64,000 nucleotides of DNA, from contig NZ_JAHFVK010000001.1 in assembly GCF_018599195.1 (NCBI RefSeq), positions 1,488,001-1,552,000 on the forward strand. The letters run 5' to 3'. A program made the translations under genes and the position numbers. How positions within the stretch are numbered: the first letter of the stretch is position 1; each line of letters begins with the position of its first letter. This DNA comes from Croceibacterium selenioxidans (GTDB taxonomy: Bacteria > Pseudomonadota > Alphaproteobacteria > Sphingomonadales > Sphingomonadaceae). The notes below the pieces were generated by a model. It did no database searches, had not been told where the DNA came from, and saw only the letters and a program-made list of their open reading frames with translations. Shown here in pieces: positions 29,444-38,793 of the stretch.

Positions 29444-29641
29444 GCTTGTTCCCTGGTCGATTGATGGACACGGCTTAGGCATAGATGAAATCAATGGGAA
29501 CTCCAAAGCGGGCTTTTAACCCTCTATGCCCAGCCTTGACCCCTTGAGTAATTTCGATAGTCTCAGCCTCAGAGCAGAAACGTCACAGGGAGAGGTCTGA
29601 AAGCAACGCGCCGATTGGCGGCGCGCTGTCGGAGGACCTTC

Positions 29642-30145
29642 ATGGACCGTATCGCGGCCTTCAGTGCAGTTCGCTTGGATAGCTATTCAAACAGTCACGA
29701 ACCCCGACGCAAGGTCGCACCGCCAGGCACGCAGGGGCATCCTGGCTTCCTCGATAGACTTCGCTTTCACGGTCGTTTGCTGGCCTTGGCGGTGGGGATC
29801 GTTGCCGGAAGTGTCGCTTCACCTGCGCTCGCCGCGCGGGAGCCGAGCGCCAAGCTCGTCCGCTGCGGCGAGCAAAGCTGCCTGCGGGTTTCTGGGCATC
29901 GCGACAATCCGGCTTCGATCGTGCGGATCAACGGCTATGCCGTGCCCGCCGAAGGTGACAGCAAATGGACGGTCCATCTGCCAGTCGATGTGGTGCGCGA
30001 ATGGTCGGCCCCAAATGCCCGCACGATCGATGTCTCGATTGGCAACCCCGAAATGGCGCAAGAGACTATCGCCAGCGTCGACCTGCCGATCGGCCTACTG
30101 GCGGACGGGACCGTTCTCGCCTCGCTGGTGATCAACGTGCACTAG
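29642..30145 (+). CDS. Exported hypothetical protein
   Basis: About 167 residues from the ATG at 29642, preceded by GGAGGACC. A long basic N-terminal region is followed by a hydrophobic segment (LLALAVGIVAGSVASPALAAR) that looks like a signal peptide with an extended n-region. The mature part is beta-rich, with a close cysteine pair (VRCGEQSCLRV) likely to form a disulfide, and ends LLADGTVLASLVINV. No family recognised. It stands alone with AT-rich sequence after it. Confidence 0.65.
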   Translation: MDRIAAFSAVRLDSYSNSHEPRRKVAPPGTQGHPGFLDRLRFHGRLLALAVGIVAGSVASPALAAREPSAKLVRCGEQSCLRVSGHRDNPASIVRINGYAVPAEGDSKWTVHLPVDVVREWSAPNARTIDVSIGNPEMAQETIASVDLPIGLLADGTVLASLVINVH

Positions 30146-30332
30146 TCTTCGAAAATCGGTAATATACTTTGCACCTTCAGTAATAAGGCTATTAATATAC
30201 TTCATATAAGTAGTAATATTAAATACTCCGCCAAGACATATTGGCCTTTTCAAGTCTTGTCAGACCCTGTTCCCGGGCCTATGGCACCTGCAGACCGCCG
30301 AAGTGCGGTGAATATTTGTGCAGGAGACGATA

Positions 30333-30665
30333 ATGAAGAAAGGCCTTCTGGTGTTGGGCGCGTGCGCCTTGGCGACTTCGATGTCCGCCGCCGCCACCGA
30401 CAATCCGTTCGCCAGGGATGAAGCAGTCCTTCGCCTCGACGGTCTCGACCTCTCGACCGCCCAAGGGCAGCAGCGTCTTGCCATTCGCATGGACCAGGCC
30501 GCACGCACCGTGTGCGGTGATCGCTTGGCCAGCGTGCATCTCAACATGGACGCGCGCGCGCGCGAATGCCGTACGGCAGTGCTTGCGGACATTCGGACCG
30601 AGATCGAAGCCCGGACAGCGGTCGCCGCTCGCGCGGGCCAGACACAGCTCGCTTCGGCCCGCTAA
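30333..30665 (+). CDS. UrcA-family protein
   Basis: A 110-residue exported protein from the ATG at 30333, preceded by GGAGA. A signal peptide (MKKGLLVLGACALATSMSAAA) is followed by the UrcA-family pattern: LRLDGLDLSTAQGQQRLAIRMDQAARTVCG, then CRTAVLADI with the second cysteine. UrcA-like proteins are widespread and small in sphingomonads and related groups; their role is unknown. The upstream 187 bases are strongly AT-rich for this genome. Confidence 0.85.
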   Translation: MKKGLLVLGACALATSMSAAATDNPFARDEAVLRLDGLDLSTAQGQQRLAIRMDQAARTVCGDRLASVHLNMDARARECRTAVLADIRTEIEARTAVAARAGQTQLASAR

Positions 30666-30848
30666 GTCTTACCGCCACCTGCACCTCGTTGCACTCTTTG
30701 CGCGAGAAGGCAGGTGGCCGACAGCCGCCCACGATCTTGCGTTTGCCAAGGCAAGTGGCGCTCCATATGATGGGCCTATGGATATTGTCGCAACGGAAGA
30801 CCTGACGACAAATCCATTCCTGGGCGTATCTTCCTTCACTGCCAATCG

Positions 30849-32414
30849 ATGAGCTTGGAAGCGCAAGCGAGGGCGGCGCTCAAGCGTGGTGACCTGCCGG
30901 CCGCCGCAGTCGCTGCACAAGCGCTTGTCTTGGCGGCCCCAGATCAAGCCGCCGGTTTCTTCGTGCTAGGCATCGTGGCTGCAGAAGCGGGGCAGATCGC
31001 CAAGGCGGTCCCTCTCATCGAGGCCGCCTTGGAGCGCGGGCCGCAGGCGGAGCATCTGGCGCAACTGGCCAAGCTGCTCATCTTGCTCCGCCGCGATGGC
31101 GAAGCCGCGGATGCAACGGATAAGGCTATAGCGCTGGCGCCGGACGACCCCCTGACGCTCGACACCCTTGGATGCGTGTTGGCCCGACTGGGACGCCATG
31201 AGGAATCGATCGCACCGTTCACTGCCGCCGTCGCAGGCGAACCGGGCAATCTGGAGTATCGTTACAATCTGGCGGCAGCCAACGGCTTCACCGGCCGAGT
31301 GGACGAAGCCCGCACGCATTACGAAACGATTCTGGCGAAGGACCCGGGCAATGCCCGCGCACATTATGCGCTCGCCATTCTCTCCCGCCAGACATCCCTG
31401 GCCAATCACGTTCCCCGACTGCAAGCCGCGGTGGCTGCGGCTGACAAGCCAGAAGATGCGTTGCGCCTTCGCTATGCCCTGGCGAAGGAACTGGAGGATC
31501 TCGGGGATCCCGCCGCTTTCGACCAACTCTGGACTGCCAATGTCGCGCACAAGCGCACGATCGGCTACAGCTTCGCGCTGGACGCCGCGATATTCGACGC
31601 GATCGAAACGCTGTTCGCGGACGACAGGAACGCTCTTGCCGCCGTCCCGGGCAACCCGGACCCGGCGCCGATCTTCGTGGTCGGCATGCCGCGGACCGGC
31701 ACAACATTGGTCGACCGTATCCTCTCGTCGCACCGCGATGTCGGTTCGGCGGGGGAGCTCCAAGCCATGCCCTTGGCCGTCAAACAGCTCGCCGGCACGC
31801 AGTCGCGCGCGGTGATCGATCCCGCCACGATCGCGGCGAGCGGACCCCTTGATCCGGCGGCAATTGGCGATGCCTATCTCGCGCGTGCCGTCCATCATCG
31901 GCCCGCGGGGACCTCGCGCTTTACCGACAAGCTACCAGCGAACTTCCTCTATATCGGCCACATTGCGCGCGCCTTGCCCAATGCCCGTATCGTCTGCCTG
32001 CGCCGCAATCCGATGGATACGGTGTGGAGCAACTACAAGAACCTCTTCGCCAGCCAGTCCGCCTATTACGCCTATTCCTACGACCTGATGGATACGGCTT
32101 GCTATTACGCGCGCTTCGACGGGCTGATGCAGTTATGGGAGCGTCTGTTTCCTGGACGGGTACTGCAGTTGTCGTACGAAGCTCTGGTCACGGATCAGCA
32201 GCGCCAAACTCGGGAGCTGCTCGAACATTGCGGCCTCAATTGGGATGAAGCTTGCCTGTCATTTCACGAAAATGCCGCCGCTGTGGCGACGCCCAGCGCG
32301 GCCCAAGTTCGGCGACCGCTTAACGCCGATGCAATAGGAAAATGGCGCACTCATGAGGCGGCCTTGCGCCCGGTTGCGGATTGGCTCGAGGCCCAGGGAT
32401 TTACCATAGACTAG
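30849..32414 (+). CDS. TPR-repeat sulfotransferase
   Basis: 521 residues. The first 200 are tetratricopeptide repeats (ALKRGDLPAAAVAAQALVLAAPDQ, AVPLIEAALERGPQAEHLAQLAKLL, ALDTLGCVLARLGRHEES-type units). The second half is a sulfotransferase domain with the PAPS-binding loop GMPRTGTTLVDRILSSH (about residue 280), KLPANFLYIGHIARALPNARIV and the 3'-phosphate-binding region CLRRNPMDTVWSNYKNLF. It should transfer sulfate from PAPS to an unknown acceptor. TPR-sulfotransferases are common in sphingomonads. It converges on the 32-kb TonB receptor gene. Confidence 0.88.
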   Translation: MSLEAQARAALKRGDLPAAAVAAQALVLAAPDQAAGFFVLGIVAAEAGQIAKAVPLIEAALERGPQAEHLAQLAKLLILLRRDGEAADATDKAIALAPDDPLTLDTLGCVLARLGRHEESIAPFTAAVAGEPGNLEYRYNLAAANGFTGRVDEARTHYETILAKDPGNARAHYALAILSRQTSLANHVPRLQAAVAAADKPEDALRLRYALAKELEDLGDPAAFDQLWTANVAHKRTIGYSFALDAAIFDAIETLFADDRNALAAVPGNPDPAPIFVVGMPRTGTTLVDRILSSHRDVGSAGELQAMPLAVKQLAGTQSRAVIDPATIAASGPLDPAAIGDAYLARAVHHRPAGTSRFTDKLPANFLYIGHIARALPNARIVCLRRNPMDTVWSNYKNLFASQSAYYAYSYDLMDTACYYARFDGLMQLWERLFPGRVLQLSYEALVTDQQRQTRELLEHCGLNWDEACLSFHENAAAVATPSAAQVRRPLNADAIGKWRTHEAALRPVADWLEAQGFTID

Positions 32415-32478
32415 CGGCTCGGGACGAGGGGAGCAGGGCGGCCACCGGTACCGGCAAGCGCCCCACTCCCTCTGCAGA

Positions 32479-34914
32479 TCAGAACTTGTAGCGACCCTCT
32501 AGGCCAAACGTACGCGGACTGATCACCGTCTGTCGGTAGAAGCGCACGGCGACGCCGTCATTGACGCCAATCCGCGAACGATCGTTGTCGACGGTCGAGA
32601 TCGCATATTTGTCGAAGATGTTATTCACGAACAGCGAGAAGCTGTAGACGTCGGTGTCATAGGTCAATGTCGCGCGGTTCAGGACATAGCCGGGAAGCTT
32701 GTCGCCATAGGCCCGGTCCCAGCCCAGCCGCGTCACGACGCTTCCACGATAGGTTGCGGTCCAGTTGGCGCTGACATCCCCGTCCCACATCGGCGTCGTG
32801 TAGGTAACGCCAAGACTTCCTGAATTCTTCGCGGAACCCGGCAGGCGGTCGCCGGCCAAGGCATCAAGTTGGACGAAACGGTTCGAGTAGTCGCCCGGTG
32901 TCTCACGAATGGTGAGAATTCCTGGGACGTCTTCGGTCAAATAGGCATCCGTGTACGAATAGGTGCCCTGGATCGCCACCTCAGGAATCGGAGCGAACTC
33001 GAACGAAGTCTCGAAGCCCTTCGATCTGGCCGCGCCGCCATTCACCGTGATCCCGGCTGCGCCATTGACGGTGGCGGAGGCAACCTGAATCCCTTCCCAA
33101 TTGATTCTAAAGACGTTGAAGTTGAAGCTCAGCATGTCGTCGAATAGCTGCGTGCGCACGCCGAGCTCGATGTTCTTGGTCGAGTCGGGGCCGAACTGGA
33201 GTTCATCCGGCAGGGCGCAGATGTTCTGCCCGGGGGGCAGCGGGTTCTGGCAAGGTGCGACTGTGTTCGGGCCGCCGATGCGATAGCCCTTGCTGTAGGT
33301 CGCATAGACCATGACATCGCGGCTGAAGTTGTAGGACGTGTTGAACTTCCACACCCAGCCGTCTTGCGTATCTTTGCCCCCGTTTACGGGCAGGTCGTAG
33401 GGACTGAGCGGCTGGCCAAGCAACGGCAGCGTGGCAGCGCCCGCGATCTCCGAACTATACTTGAAGTAGCGCGCACCCGCCGTAAACTGCCACTCAGGGG
33501 TAATCTGATAGGAACCCTCGCCGAAGATGGCCTTCTCGGTCACTTTCGAGGTCGTGTAGGAGACGTATTCCAGCTCCTCGGGGTTGGGGGTGGTCCCGAA
33601 CTCGACCCACGGATGATTGGGGACATGCTCGGCGTAGTCGCGCTGCAGCTTCTGCTCGTTGTAGAAACCACCGAGCACCCACCGGAACGGGCCGCCGTGA
33701 CGAGACACGAGCCGGACTTCCTGGTTGACCTGCTCGCGTTCCGCCACGCTTTCGTTCCAGCCGGAGAAGGCCGGGAACAGCTCGTAATCATAGTCGAGGT
33801 CGAGCAGCAGGTCGGTGACGTCGCCCCGCGCCTGGGTGCGGACATTGGTGTACGCCGTGGTCGAGACGAGGTCGACGATGTCGGCGATGTTTGCGTTGAT
33901 TTCCATCGACGCGAGGTGCGCGCGGCGAGAGACCGGCTCGATGTAGCGGGCTCCGTATTCGTACTTGCCGGCGCCGAGAACACCGGCGCTGTTGGATTGA
34001 GTGCCGTCGGTATTGGTTTTCTGGAACGCGTAAGTGAAGATGGCTTTGAGGTCTTCCGTGGTCTGAATCAGCAACTGGTTACGCGTGGTGAAGGTCCGCT
34101 CGAAGTTGAGGTCCTCCTGCCTGTAAAGGTTTGCGGCATATCCGGCGTCGGAGATGCTGTCGGGTCCGTCGGGCTGCGGCAAGGACACTCCCGGGTTCTG
34201 CAGCAGGAGTGTGTAATCGATGAAGCCCGGATCAAAGTAATAGCCGGTGGCCGAACGAAAGGCGATGTGATCGGTGACGATCGGGAGGTTGATGACACCA
34301 TCGACCTGGTATCCCAGACTGTCGGAGTGATCCTTGGCATGGACGCGGGCGTGAGCTTCCCCCTCGATGTTGGTTACATCTGGACGCTGCGGGATATAGC
34401 GGATCGCGCCGGCAAGAGTGCCTAGGCCGTAAAGCGTGCCCTGCGGTCCAAGGAGCGTTTCGACACGCTCGAGGTCGAGCAGCTTGAAGTCGAAATAGAG
34501 CGGTACCTCGCCGAGATAGACGCCCAGGGCAGTGTCGGAATCGGAGCCGAAAGAGTCGGTGTCCGACGCGCGCAAGCCGCGCAGGACGATCGTACCGGTC
34601 GAACGCGGGCCGGTATCGGCTATGGTCATGCCCGGAGTGAAAGCCGCCAGATCGCGCACGTCGTCGATCCGCTGTTGGTTGATGGCCTCAGCACTCATCG
34701 CCGAGATATTGATCGGAGTGTCCATGATCGTGGTGGCGCGTCGCGTGCCGGTGACGATGATCGCGTCGCCATAATCGGCGGCGCTGACGGCGGGCAACTC
34801 CGTGCTCGGTTCCGCACTGTTGGCATCCTGGGCCGACGCCTGCGTAGCCAACGCCGCGCCGGTGAACATGGTCGCTGAGAGAAGTCCCCGCCTTAGTTTC
34901 GCGCAATATGTCAT
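32479..34914 (-). CDS. TonB-dependent outer-membrane receptor of the guanidine/urea-type locus
   Basis: 811 residues. A signal peptide (ending TQASAQDA) is followed by the TonB-box-like AIIVTGTRRAT, a plug domain (TPINISAMSAEAINQQ, TIVLRGLRASDTDS, ETLLGPQGTLYGLGTLAGAIRY) and a barrel ending in FGLEGRYKF. Intact. It should import a scarce ligand across the outer membrane using TonB energy. It lies on the same strand as, and downstream of, the metallo-beta-lactamase/propeller operon. A copy of the repeat TATTAC-N14-GTATTA sits about 370 bases before its start, and the same repeat flanks the ABC importer and regulator genes, which ties it to that system by inference. Confidence 0.93.
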   Translation of the reverse strand: MTYCAKLRRGLLSATMFTGAALATQASAQDANSAEPSTELPAVSAADYGDAIIVTGTRRATTIMDTPINISAMSAEAINQQRIDDVRDLAAFTPGMTIADTGPRSTGTIVLRGLRASDTDSFGSDSDTALGVYLGEVPLYFDFKLLDLERVETLLGPQGTLYGLGTLAGAIRYIPQRPDVTNIEGEAHARVHAKDHSDSLGYQVDGVINLPIVTDHIAFRSATGYYFDPGFIDYTLLLQNPGVSLPQPDGPDSISDAGYAANLYRQEDLNFERTFTTRNQLLIQTTEDLKAIFTYAFQKTNTDGTQSNSAGVLGAGKYEYGARYIEPVSRRAHLASMEINANIADIVDLVSTTAYTNVRTQARGDVTDLLLDLDYDYELFPAFSGWNESVAEREQVNQEVRLVSRHGGPFRWVLGGFYNEQKLQRDYAEHVPNHPWVEFGTTPNPEELEYVSYTTSKVTEKAIFGEGSYQITPEWQFTAGARYFKYSSEIAGAATLPLLGQPLSPYDLPVNGGKDTQDGWVWKFNTSYNFSRDVMVYATYSKGYRIGGPNTVAPCQNPLPPGQNICALPDELQFGPDSTKNIELGVRTQLFDDMLSFNFNVFRINWEGIQVASATVNGAAGITVNGGAARSKGFETSFEFAPIPEVAIQGTYSYTDAYLTEDVPGILTIRETPGDYSNRFVQLDALAGDRLPGSAKNSGSLGVTYTTPMWDGDVSANWTATYRGSVVTRLGWDRAYGDKLPGYVLNRATLTYDTDVYSFSLFVNNIFDKYAISTVDNDRSRIGVNDGVAVRFYRQTVISPRTFGLEGRYKF

Positions 34915-35494
34915 GTGTAACCCCCATCTTCTTTTTGGGCAGAGCTTCCCCGTGCCCTGGCTCGCGCCAGAACCGGTTTGGCCTTTGATTTGAGGATCTT
35001 GCGCTGCCGCCGTGGCCGTTTTTCGGTCTATCGACTGGCCCGCTTGCTGCTCGACTTATTCGTTTCGTCGAGGCTTGCGATCCCGAGTTCCTCCGGGTGT
35101 CCGATCAATCAGCTTGGCGCAGGCGCCGGGCTGCCGCACCTCGCCTGGATGCCGTCGAAATAAGCGATGCTGGCGGGCGGCTGGTCCATTAGAATCTCCA
35201 TATCAAGCCGGCTAACCGGCCTAATGTTGCAGATCCTCTCCCCGAGCCTTGATGCCGCTCTTCAGGCGACATAGGCACGGTATAGATATTACCTAATGCG
35301 TCAAGCGTATTAATTATGAGCGGATATTTCTGAGCTACAGGACGATAAGTTACTGAACTTGGGATGTTTTTCCAAAACCCTGTATCACCTGAAATCGTCC
35401 GATTTTTCCCGGATCGGGTCGGTCAGGGTGACGCTCCCGCAACAGCTTCAGCGCACCCTTCCCGTCGATTCGTATCCGGGCGAACCCAGCCCGC
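34915..35494. other. Long intergenic control region upstream of the TonB receptor
   Basis: A 580-base gap between the propeller gene and the TonB receptor start. It includes an AT-rich stretch (35281-35340) unlike its surroundings, with the inverted repeat at 35287-35312. No supported gene is seen; short open frames here look random. A 5' leader RNA cannot be excluded. Confidence 0.45.
35287..35312. promoter_or_regulatory. Candidate operator 3: TATTAC-N14-GTATTA
   Basis: An inverted repeat with the same half-site and the same 14-base spacing as sites at 38707 and 41474; the right half differs from GTAATA at one base. It lies in the AT-rich control region of the TonB receptor gene. Binding by the NikR-like regulator of this locus is inferred. 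Confidence 0.45.
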
Positions 35495-36430
35495 CTAATC
35501 CCCGCTCTTTGCACTCCCGGTCCACCATGACAGGGTCTGCTGATCATGCGCCGTGGTCCAAATACCTGAGGGTGTATAACGCAGCGCGCCACTGCCGGCA
35601 GGCTTGCCGGCGCGGGCGAGAATTTCCATCGATTGCGGATCGATCACCGCAAAGGTCTGATCCTCGGTCGTGCGCAGCCAAACTGCTCCACCCCCAACAT
35701 CGATGTCGCCGTACATCAAGGTTTTCCCGACCTTGGTGCGACCCGACACTTCGAGCTTGCCGGGATCGATCTTCGCAACGGTGCCATCGCCTTGCTCCTG
35801 CACCCACACCGCCCCTTCACCCGCGGCGAGAAAGCCGGGCTGTGCGCCGAGCGCGACCCTGCCCGCCACCGCATTTGTCATCGGATCGACTTTCTGGAGC
35901 GATCGCGCATCGCTGCTGACGGCCCAAAGCGCATCGAGCCCGAAGGCGAGAAAGAAGGTACCAGGATCGACGGTGACCGAAGCGATCACCGTGTTGGTGT
36001 CCGGGTCCACCCGGGCGATCTTGCCCGATCCGTCGCTGGGCACCCAGATCGAACCAGCGCCGACGACGACGTTGGTCTCGCCCTTGGGATTGGCGATCCC
36101 GGTTGGGATGATCGCTTGCACGGCGGCCGTCTTCACGTCGATCCGGTAGAGATTGCCGTCCTTGCAATTGGCCACCCACAGCGAGCCGAATGCCACCGAC
36201 ATGGCGCCGCAGGGCCTCGGCACAGCGGTGGACGCCACTTTGCCTTCGATCGACCACTGTTCGACACGGCCGTCATTGGTGGTCCACACCGTGGCTCCGT
36301 CGATCGCCAGGAAGTCGGCGAAGCCCGGCACATTGAATTCCTGTTCGGTCAGCTCCGAGGCGTGACCAGGGGCCGAAAGGCCGAGTGCGGCCGAAGCCAG
36401 TGCCAGACCAACTGATTTCTTCATGCGCAT
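35495..36430 (-). CDS. Exported beta-propeller (YVTN/NHL-like) protein
   Basis: 311 residues with a signal peptide (KKSVGLALASAALGLSAPGHAS). The mature part repeats a roughly 42-residue unit of the type V-x-VGAGSIWVPSDGSGKIARVDPDTNTVIASV, seen at about six positions (IDGATVWTTNDG, AFGSLWVANCKDGNLYRID, GEGAVWVQEQGDGTVAKIDP, GGGAVWLRTTEDQTFAVIDP), so a six- or seven-bladed propeller. It follows the first metallo-beta-lactamase gene by 25 bases in the same operon. A periplasmic binding or scaffold role beside those enzymes is plausible; no catalytic residues are evident. Confidence 0.85.
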   Translation of the reverse strand: MRMKKSVGLALASAALGLSAPGHASELTEQEFNVPGFADFLAIDGATVWTTNDGRVEQWSIEGKVASTAVPRPCGAMSVAFGSLWVANCKDGNLYRIDVKTAAVQAIIPTGIANPKGETNVVVGAGSIWVPSDGSGKIARVDPDTNTVIASVTVDPGTFFLAFGLDALWAVSSDARSLQKVDPMTNAVAGRVALGAQPGFLAAGEGAVWVQEQGDGTVAKIDPGKLEVSGRTKVGKTLMYGDIDVGGGAVWLRTTEDQTFAVIDPQSMEILARAGKPAGSGALRYTPSGIWTTAHDQQTLSWWTGSAKSGD

Positions 36431-36455
36431 GCTCCTGTCCTGGGCCCTTCGCGGC

Positions 36456-37466
36456 TCAGCTGTAACGATAAGGATTGGTATCGATTGTCGTCGTGCCTCG
36501 CGTCTGGTTGCAGAGGAAAACCGTGCCGGTGAAATAGATGCCGGGCTCGGTGATCATCTTGGCGTACTCGAACGCCTCCCGCAGCTGCTGCACCGTCATC
36601 TCGACCGGCGCCTCGTCCGGCTGCCAGGTCATGCCATAGGCATAGTCTTCGCCGGCGTTGCTGATCTCCACATGGCAGCCCATCACATGCGTCACCGGGT
36701 GGGTGTCGCAGAAATCGATTAGGCGCTTCATGCTGTCGAACCAGGGTTCCCAGAAGCTTATGTAGCAGCGGCCCCGGTAGAACATGTCGCCGGTGTAGAG
36801 GATCTGGGTGTAGCTGTCGTAGTAGGCGAATTCCGACACAACGTGGCCGGGCGAACCCCAGATCAAGATCTCGCGCCCACCGAGATCGAGCGTCACCCGT
36901 TCTTCCGGAAAATTGGTCATTCCCCAAAAGCCGACCATCTCGTCATGGGTCAGGCCCATGTAGCGGGTATCTGGGCGGTCGGCGAACTGGTTAACCGCCG
37001 CGTAGTGATCCGCATGCAGGTGACTGAAGGCGACCAGCAATTCGAGGCTGGCGGGATCGCGGCCATTGCGGCTGCACCATTCGTCGATGCACTGATCCAC
37101 GACCGCGCGCAGGTCCCAATCGCTGCGAAGCTGCACGAAGCCCTCATCGAGCAACAACACCCGGTCGTTGCCGAAATAGAGCGGGGCGAAGGGCGCCTCG
37201 TAGCTGTAGGCCTTGTTCTGCCGCAGTATCGCCGTGTGGGGGTTGTACCAATGGACCTGCACCGGCGGATCGATGTTGTCCATGCAGGAGGGCGAGCCGC
37301 AAATCCACTTCTTGGGGAAGCTCCCCACGGCGGGGAGGTTGCTCTTGAAGTCGATCGGCATCCCGCCGGTCGCGGCCGATGCAGCGCTGGCAAACGAAGC
37401 AAGGCCCGCGCCGGACAGGGGCACGGCCACTGCGGCGTTATAGGCGAGGAATGTGCGGCGATCCAT
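36456..37466 (-). CDS. Exported metallo-beta-lactamase-fold hydrolase
   Basis: About 336 residues from the ATG at 37466. The N-terminus MDRRTFLAYNAAVAVPLSGA has a twin-arginine-like motif (RRTFL). The metallo-beta-lactamase metal site is complete: SHLHADH (H-x-H-x-D-H), PGHVV, the Asp in LYTGDMF and the His in GCHVEIS. Such proteins hydrolyse esters, lactones, amides, sulfates or phosphates with two metal ions; the substrate here is unknown. It is the middle gene of a three-gene operon with a degenerate paralogue upstream (28 bases) and the propeller gene downstream. Start upstream to 37571 rejected as it precedes the signal peptide. Confidence 0.9.
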   Translation of the reverse strand: MDRRTFLAYNAAVAVPLSGAGLASFASAASAATGGMPIDFKSNLPAVGSFPKKWICGSPSCMDNIDPPVQVHWYNPHTAILRQNKAYSYEAPFAPLYFGNDRVLLLDEGFVQLRSDWDLRAVVDQCIDEWCSRNGRDPASLELLVAFSHLHADHYAAVNQFADRPDTRYMGLTHDEMVGFWGMTNFPEERVTLDLGGREILIWGSPGHVVSEFAYYDSYTQILYTGDMFYRGRCYISFWEPWFDSMKRLIDFCDTHPVTHVMGCHVEISNAGEDYAYGMTWQPDEAPVEMTVQQLREAFEYAKMITEPGIYFTGTVFLCNQTRGTTTIDTNPYRYS

Positions 37467-37494
37467 GGAGGCTCTCTTCGGGTCCAGAGGGGCG

Positions 37495-38583
37495 TCAGAA
37501 GGGGCGCGGGGCATTGATGTTCGGCACGCCCTCGGGCCAGACCTGTGTCCGCGCATCGGGGCTGACCCCATTGAACAGCGCGAAGTCCGGCCGAATGAGC
37601 ATCATGTCCTTGCCCTGCACTTCGCGGCCATATTGGAGGGCCTCGTTGATCAGGCTCGGCTCCATCTCGAGCACACGTTCGTAGGGCTTATAGGTCGCGA
37701 ACCGGGCGTAGTACTTCCCGGGCACGAACATCATCTCGATGTGACCGCCGAGGATCCATTTGACCGGCTTGGTTGCGGCGAAAGCCTTGAGCCGCTCGAG
37801 CGAGGCGACGAAATCGCCGTCGTGGCTGATGTTGATCTTGCCGGGGAACAGCAGATCGCCGGTGAACAGGAAGTCACAATAGGGATCGTAGAAGCTCACC
37901 CCGTCCCTGTGTGTGCCCGGTGTGGGGAGCACCTCGATCGCGCGGTCACCGAGATCGATCCGGCCGAGGCCCGCGGGCCAGTTGGCAGCAAGGCCGTAAA
38001 AACCCTTCATCGCCCCGAGCGGCCTGGGGACGATCGTGGTGTCCGGACGTCCGGCAAACTGCACCAGCCCCTGGTTTTGTGCGACGTCCTCGCCTGACGT
38101 CAGCGCCACCGTAAGCGGAACCGCATTGCGCCCGCGCGCTTGTCCCCAACGCGTGATGATCGCGTCCACTGTCTTGCGCAGCGGATAAAGCTCGGCGTCC
38201 GCGGTCGCGCCGCTATCGATCAGCAGCGCGCCCTCATTGCCGAACAGCAAATAGGTGAACGGCGCCTCCCAATGCACGCAGACGTTCTGCCGCAGCACGA
38301 AGGTGTCCTCGTTATATTGCACCACCTGCACCCGCGGATCGCGATTTTTCGCTGCGACATTCGACCCGTAAGTCCAGCGGAACGCCAAGTTGCCTGGTGC
38401 CGGTCCGTCGCTGGCATAGTCGTGGATAACCGCTTCCTTGCGGTGCAGCGGAACGGCGCTGTCGGTGTTGCGCGCCCCGGCCGGATTGTACCCGAGCGTG
38501 GGGTTTCCGTTGGGGTATGAGCGCGCCGTCGCAGACTGCGGATTGCCTGAGAGGACCGGGTTGTAGGTCGGGCTTTGAGGCAT
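37495..38583 (-). CDS. Metallo-beta-lactamase-fold protein with altered metal motif
   Basis: About 362 residues from the ATG at 38583. It is a paralogue of the next gene: NEGALLIDSGATADAEL, QFAGRPDT, FYDPYCDFLFTGDLLFPGKINIS and WILGGHIEMM align with the other copy. Where that copy has SHLHADH, this one reads TSGEDVAQ, so the H-x-H-x-D-H motif is missing, while the His of PGTHRD, the Asp of TGD and the His of GGH remain. No clear signal peptide is seen, unlike its partner. It may bind one metal, or be a non-catalytic partner. It is the first gene of the operon, divergent from the ABC importer. Confidence 0.88.
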   Translation of the reverse strand: MPQSPTYNPVLSGNPQSATARSYPNGNPTLGYNPAGARNTDSAVPLHRKEAVIHDYASDGPAPGNLAFRWTYGSNVAAKNRDPRVQVVQYNEDTFVLRQNVCVHWEAPFTYLLFGNEGALLIDSGATADAELYPLRKTVDAIITRWGQARGRNAVPLTVALTSGEDVAQNQGLVQFAGRPDTTIVPRPLGAMKGFYGLAANWPAGLGRIDLGDRAIEVLPTPGTHRDGVSFYDPYCDFLFTGDLLFPGKINISHDGDFVASLERLKAFAATKPVKWILGGHIEMMFVPGKYYARFATYKPYERVLEMEPSLINEALQYGREVQGKDMMLIRPDFALFNGVSPDARTQVWPEGVPNINAPRPF

Positions 38584-38706
38584 CGAGTTCTTTCGAAAAC
38601 GGCCGCAGGCGCGGCCCTTGAACGATAGCCTTCGATGCACGCCCTCCCAGACGCCGCGGCTTGCCGTTCGCACTCAATCCGGCCCGCGAGACGATCATCA
38701 TATGGA

Positions 38707-38732
38707 TATTACATTTTATATCAACAGTAATA
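38707..38732. promoter_or_regulatory. Candidate operator 1: TATTAC-N14-GTAATA
   Basis: A perfect 6-base inverted repeat with a 14-base AT-rich spacer, placed between the divergent metallo-beta-lactamase and ABC-importer operons, 62 bases before the importer lipoprotein start. The geometry resembles, but is not, the E. coli NikR operator (GTATGA-N16-TCATAC). It may control both directions. Confidence 0.55.
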
Positions 38733-38793
38733 ATTAGCGGATGGACAACGCCTCGCTTTGCGGCAATGCTGCATGTGCGAAAGGAGTCGAATC

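Noticed and set aside
38584-38793. Possible guanidine riboswitch in the leader of the ABC importer operon
   Set aside because: No conserved ykkC-type core, no paired ACGR-loop hairpins and no compact pseudoknot pattern could be found; the region is AT-rich with a simple inverted repeat.
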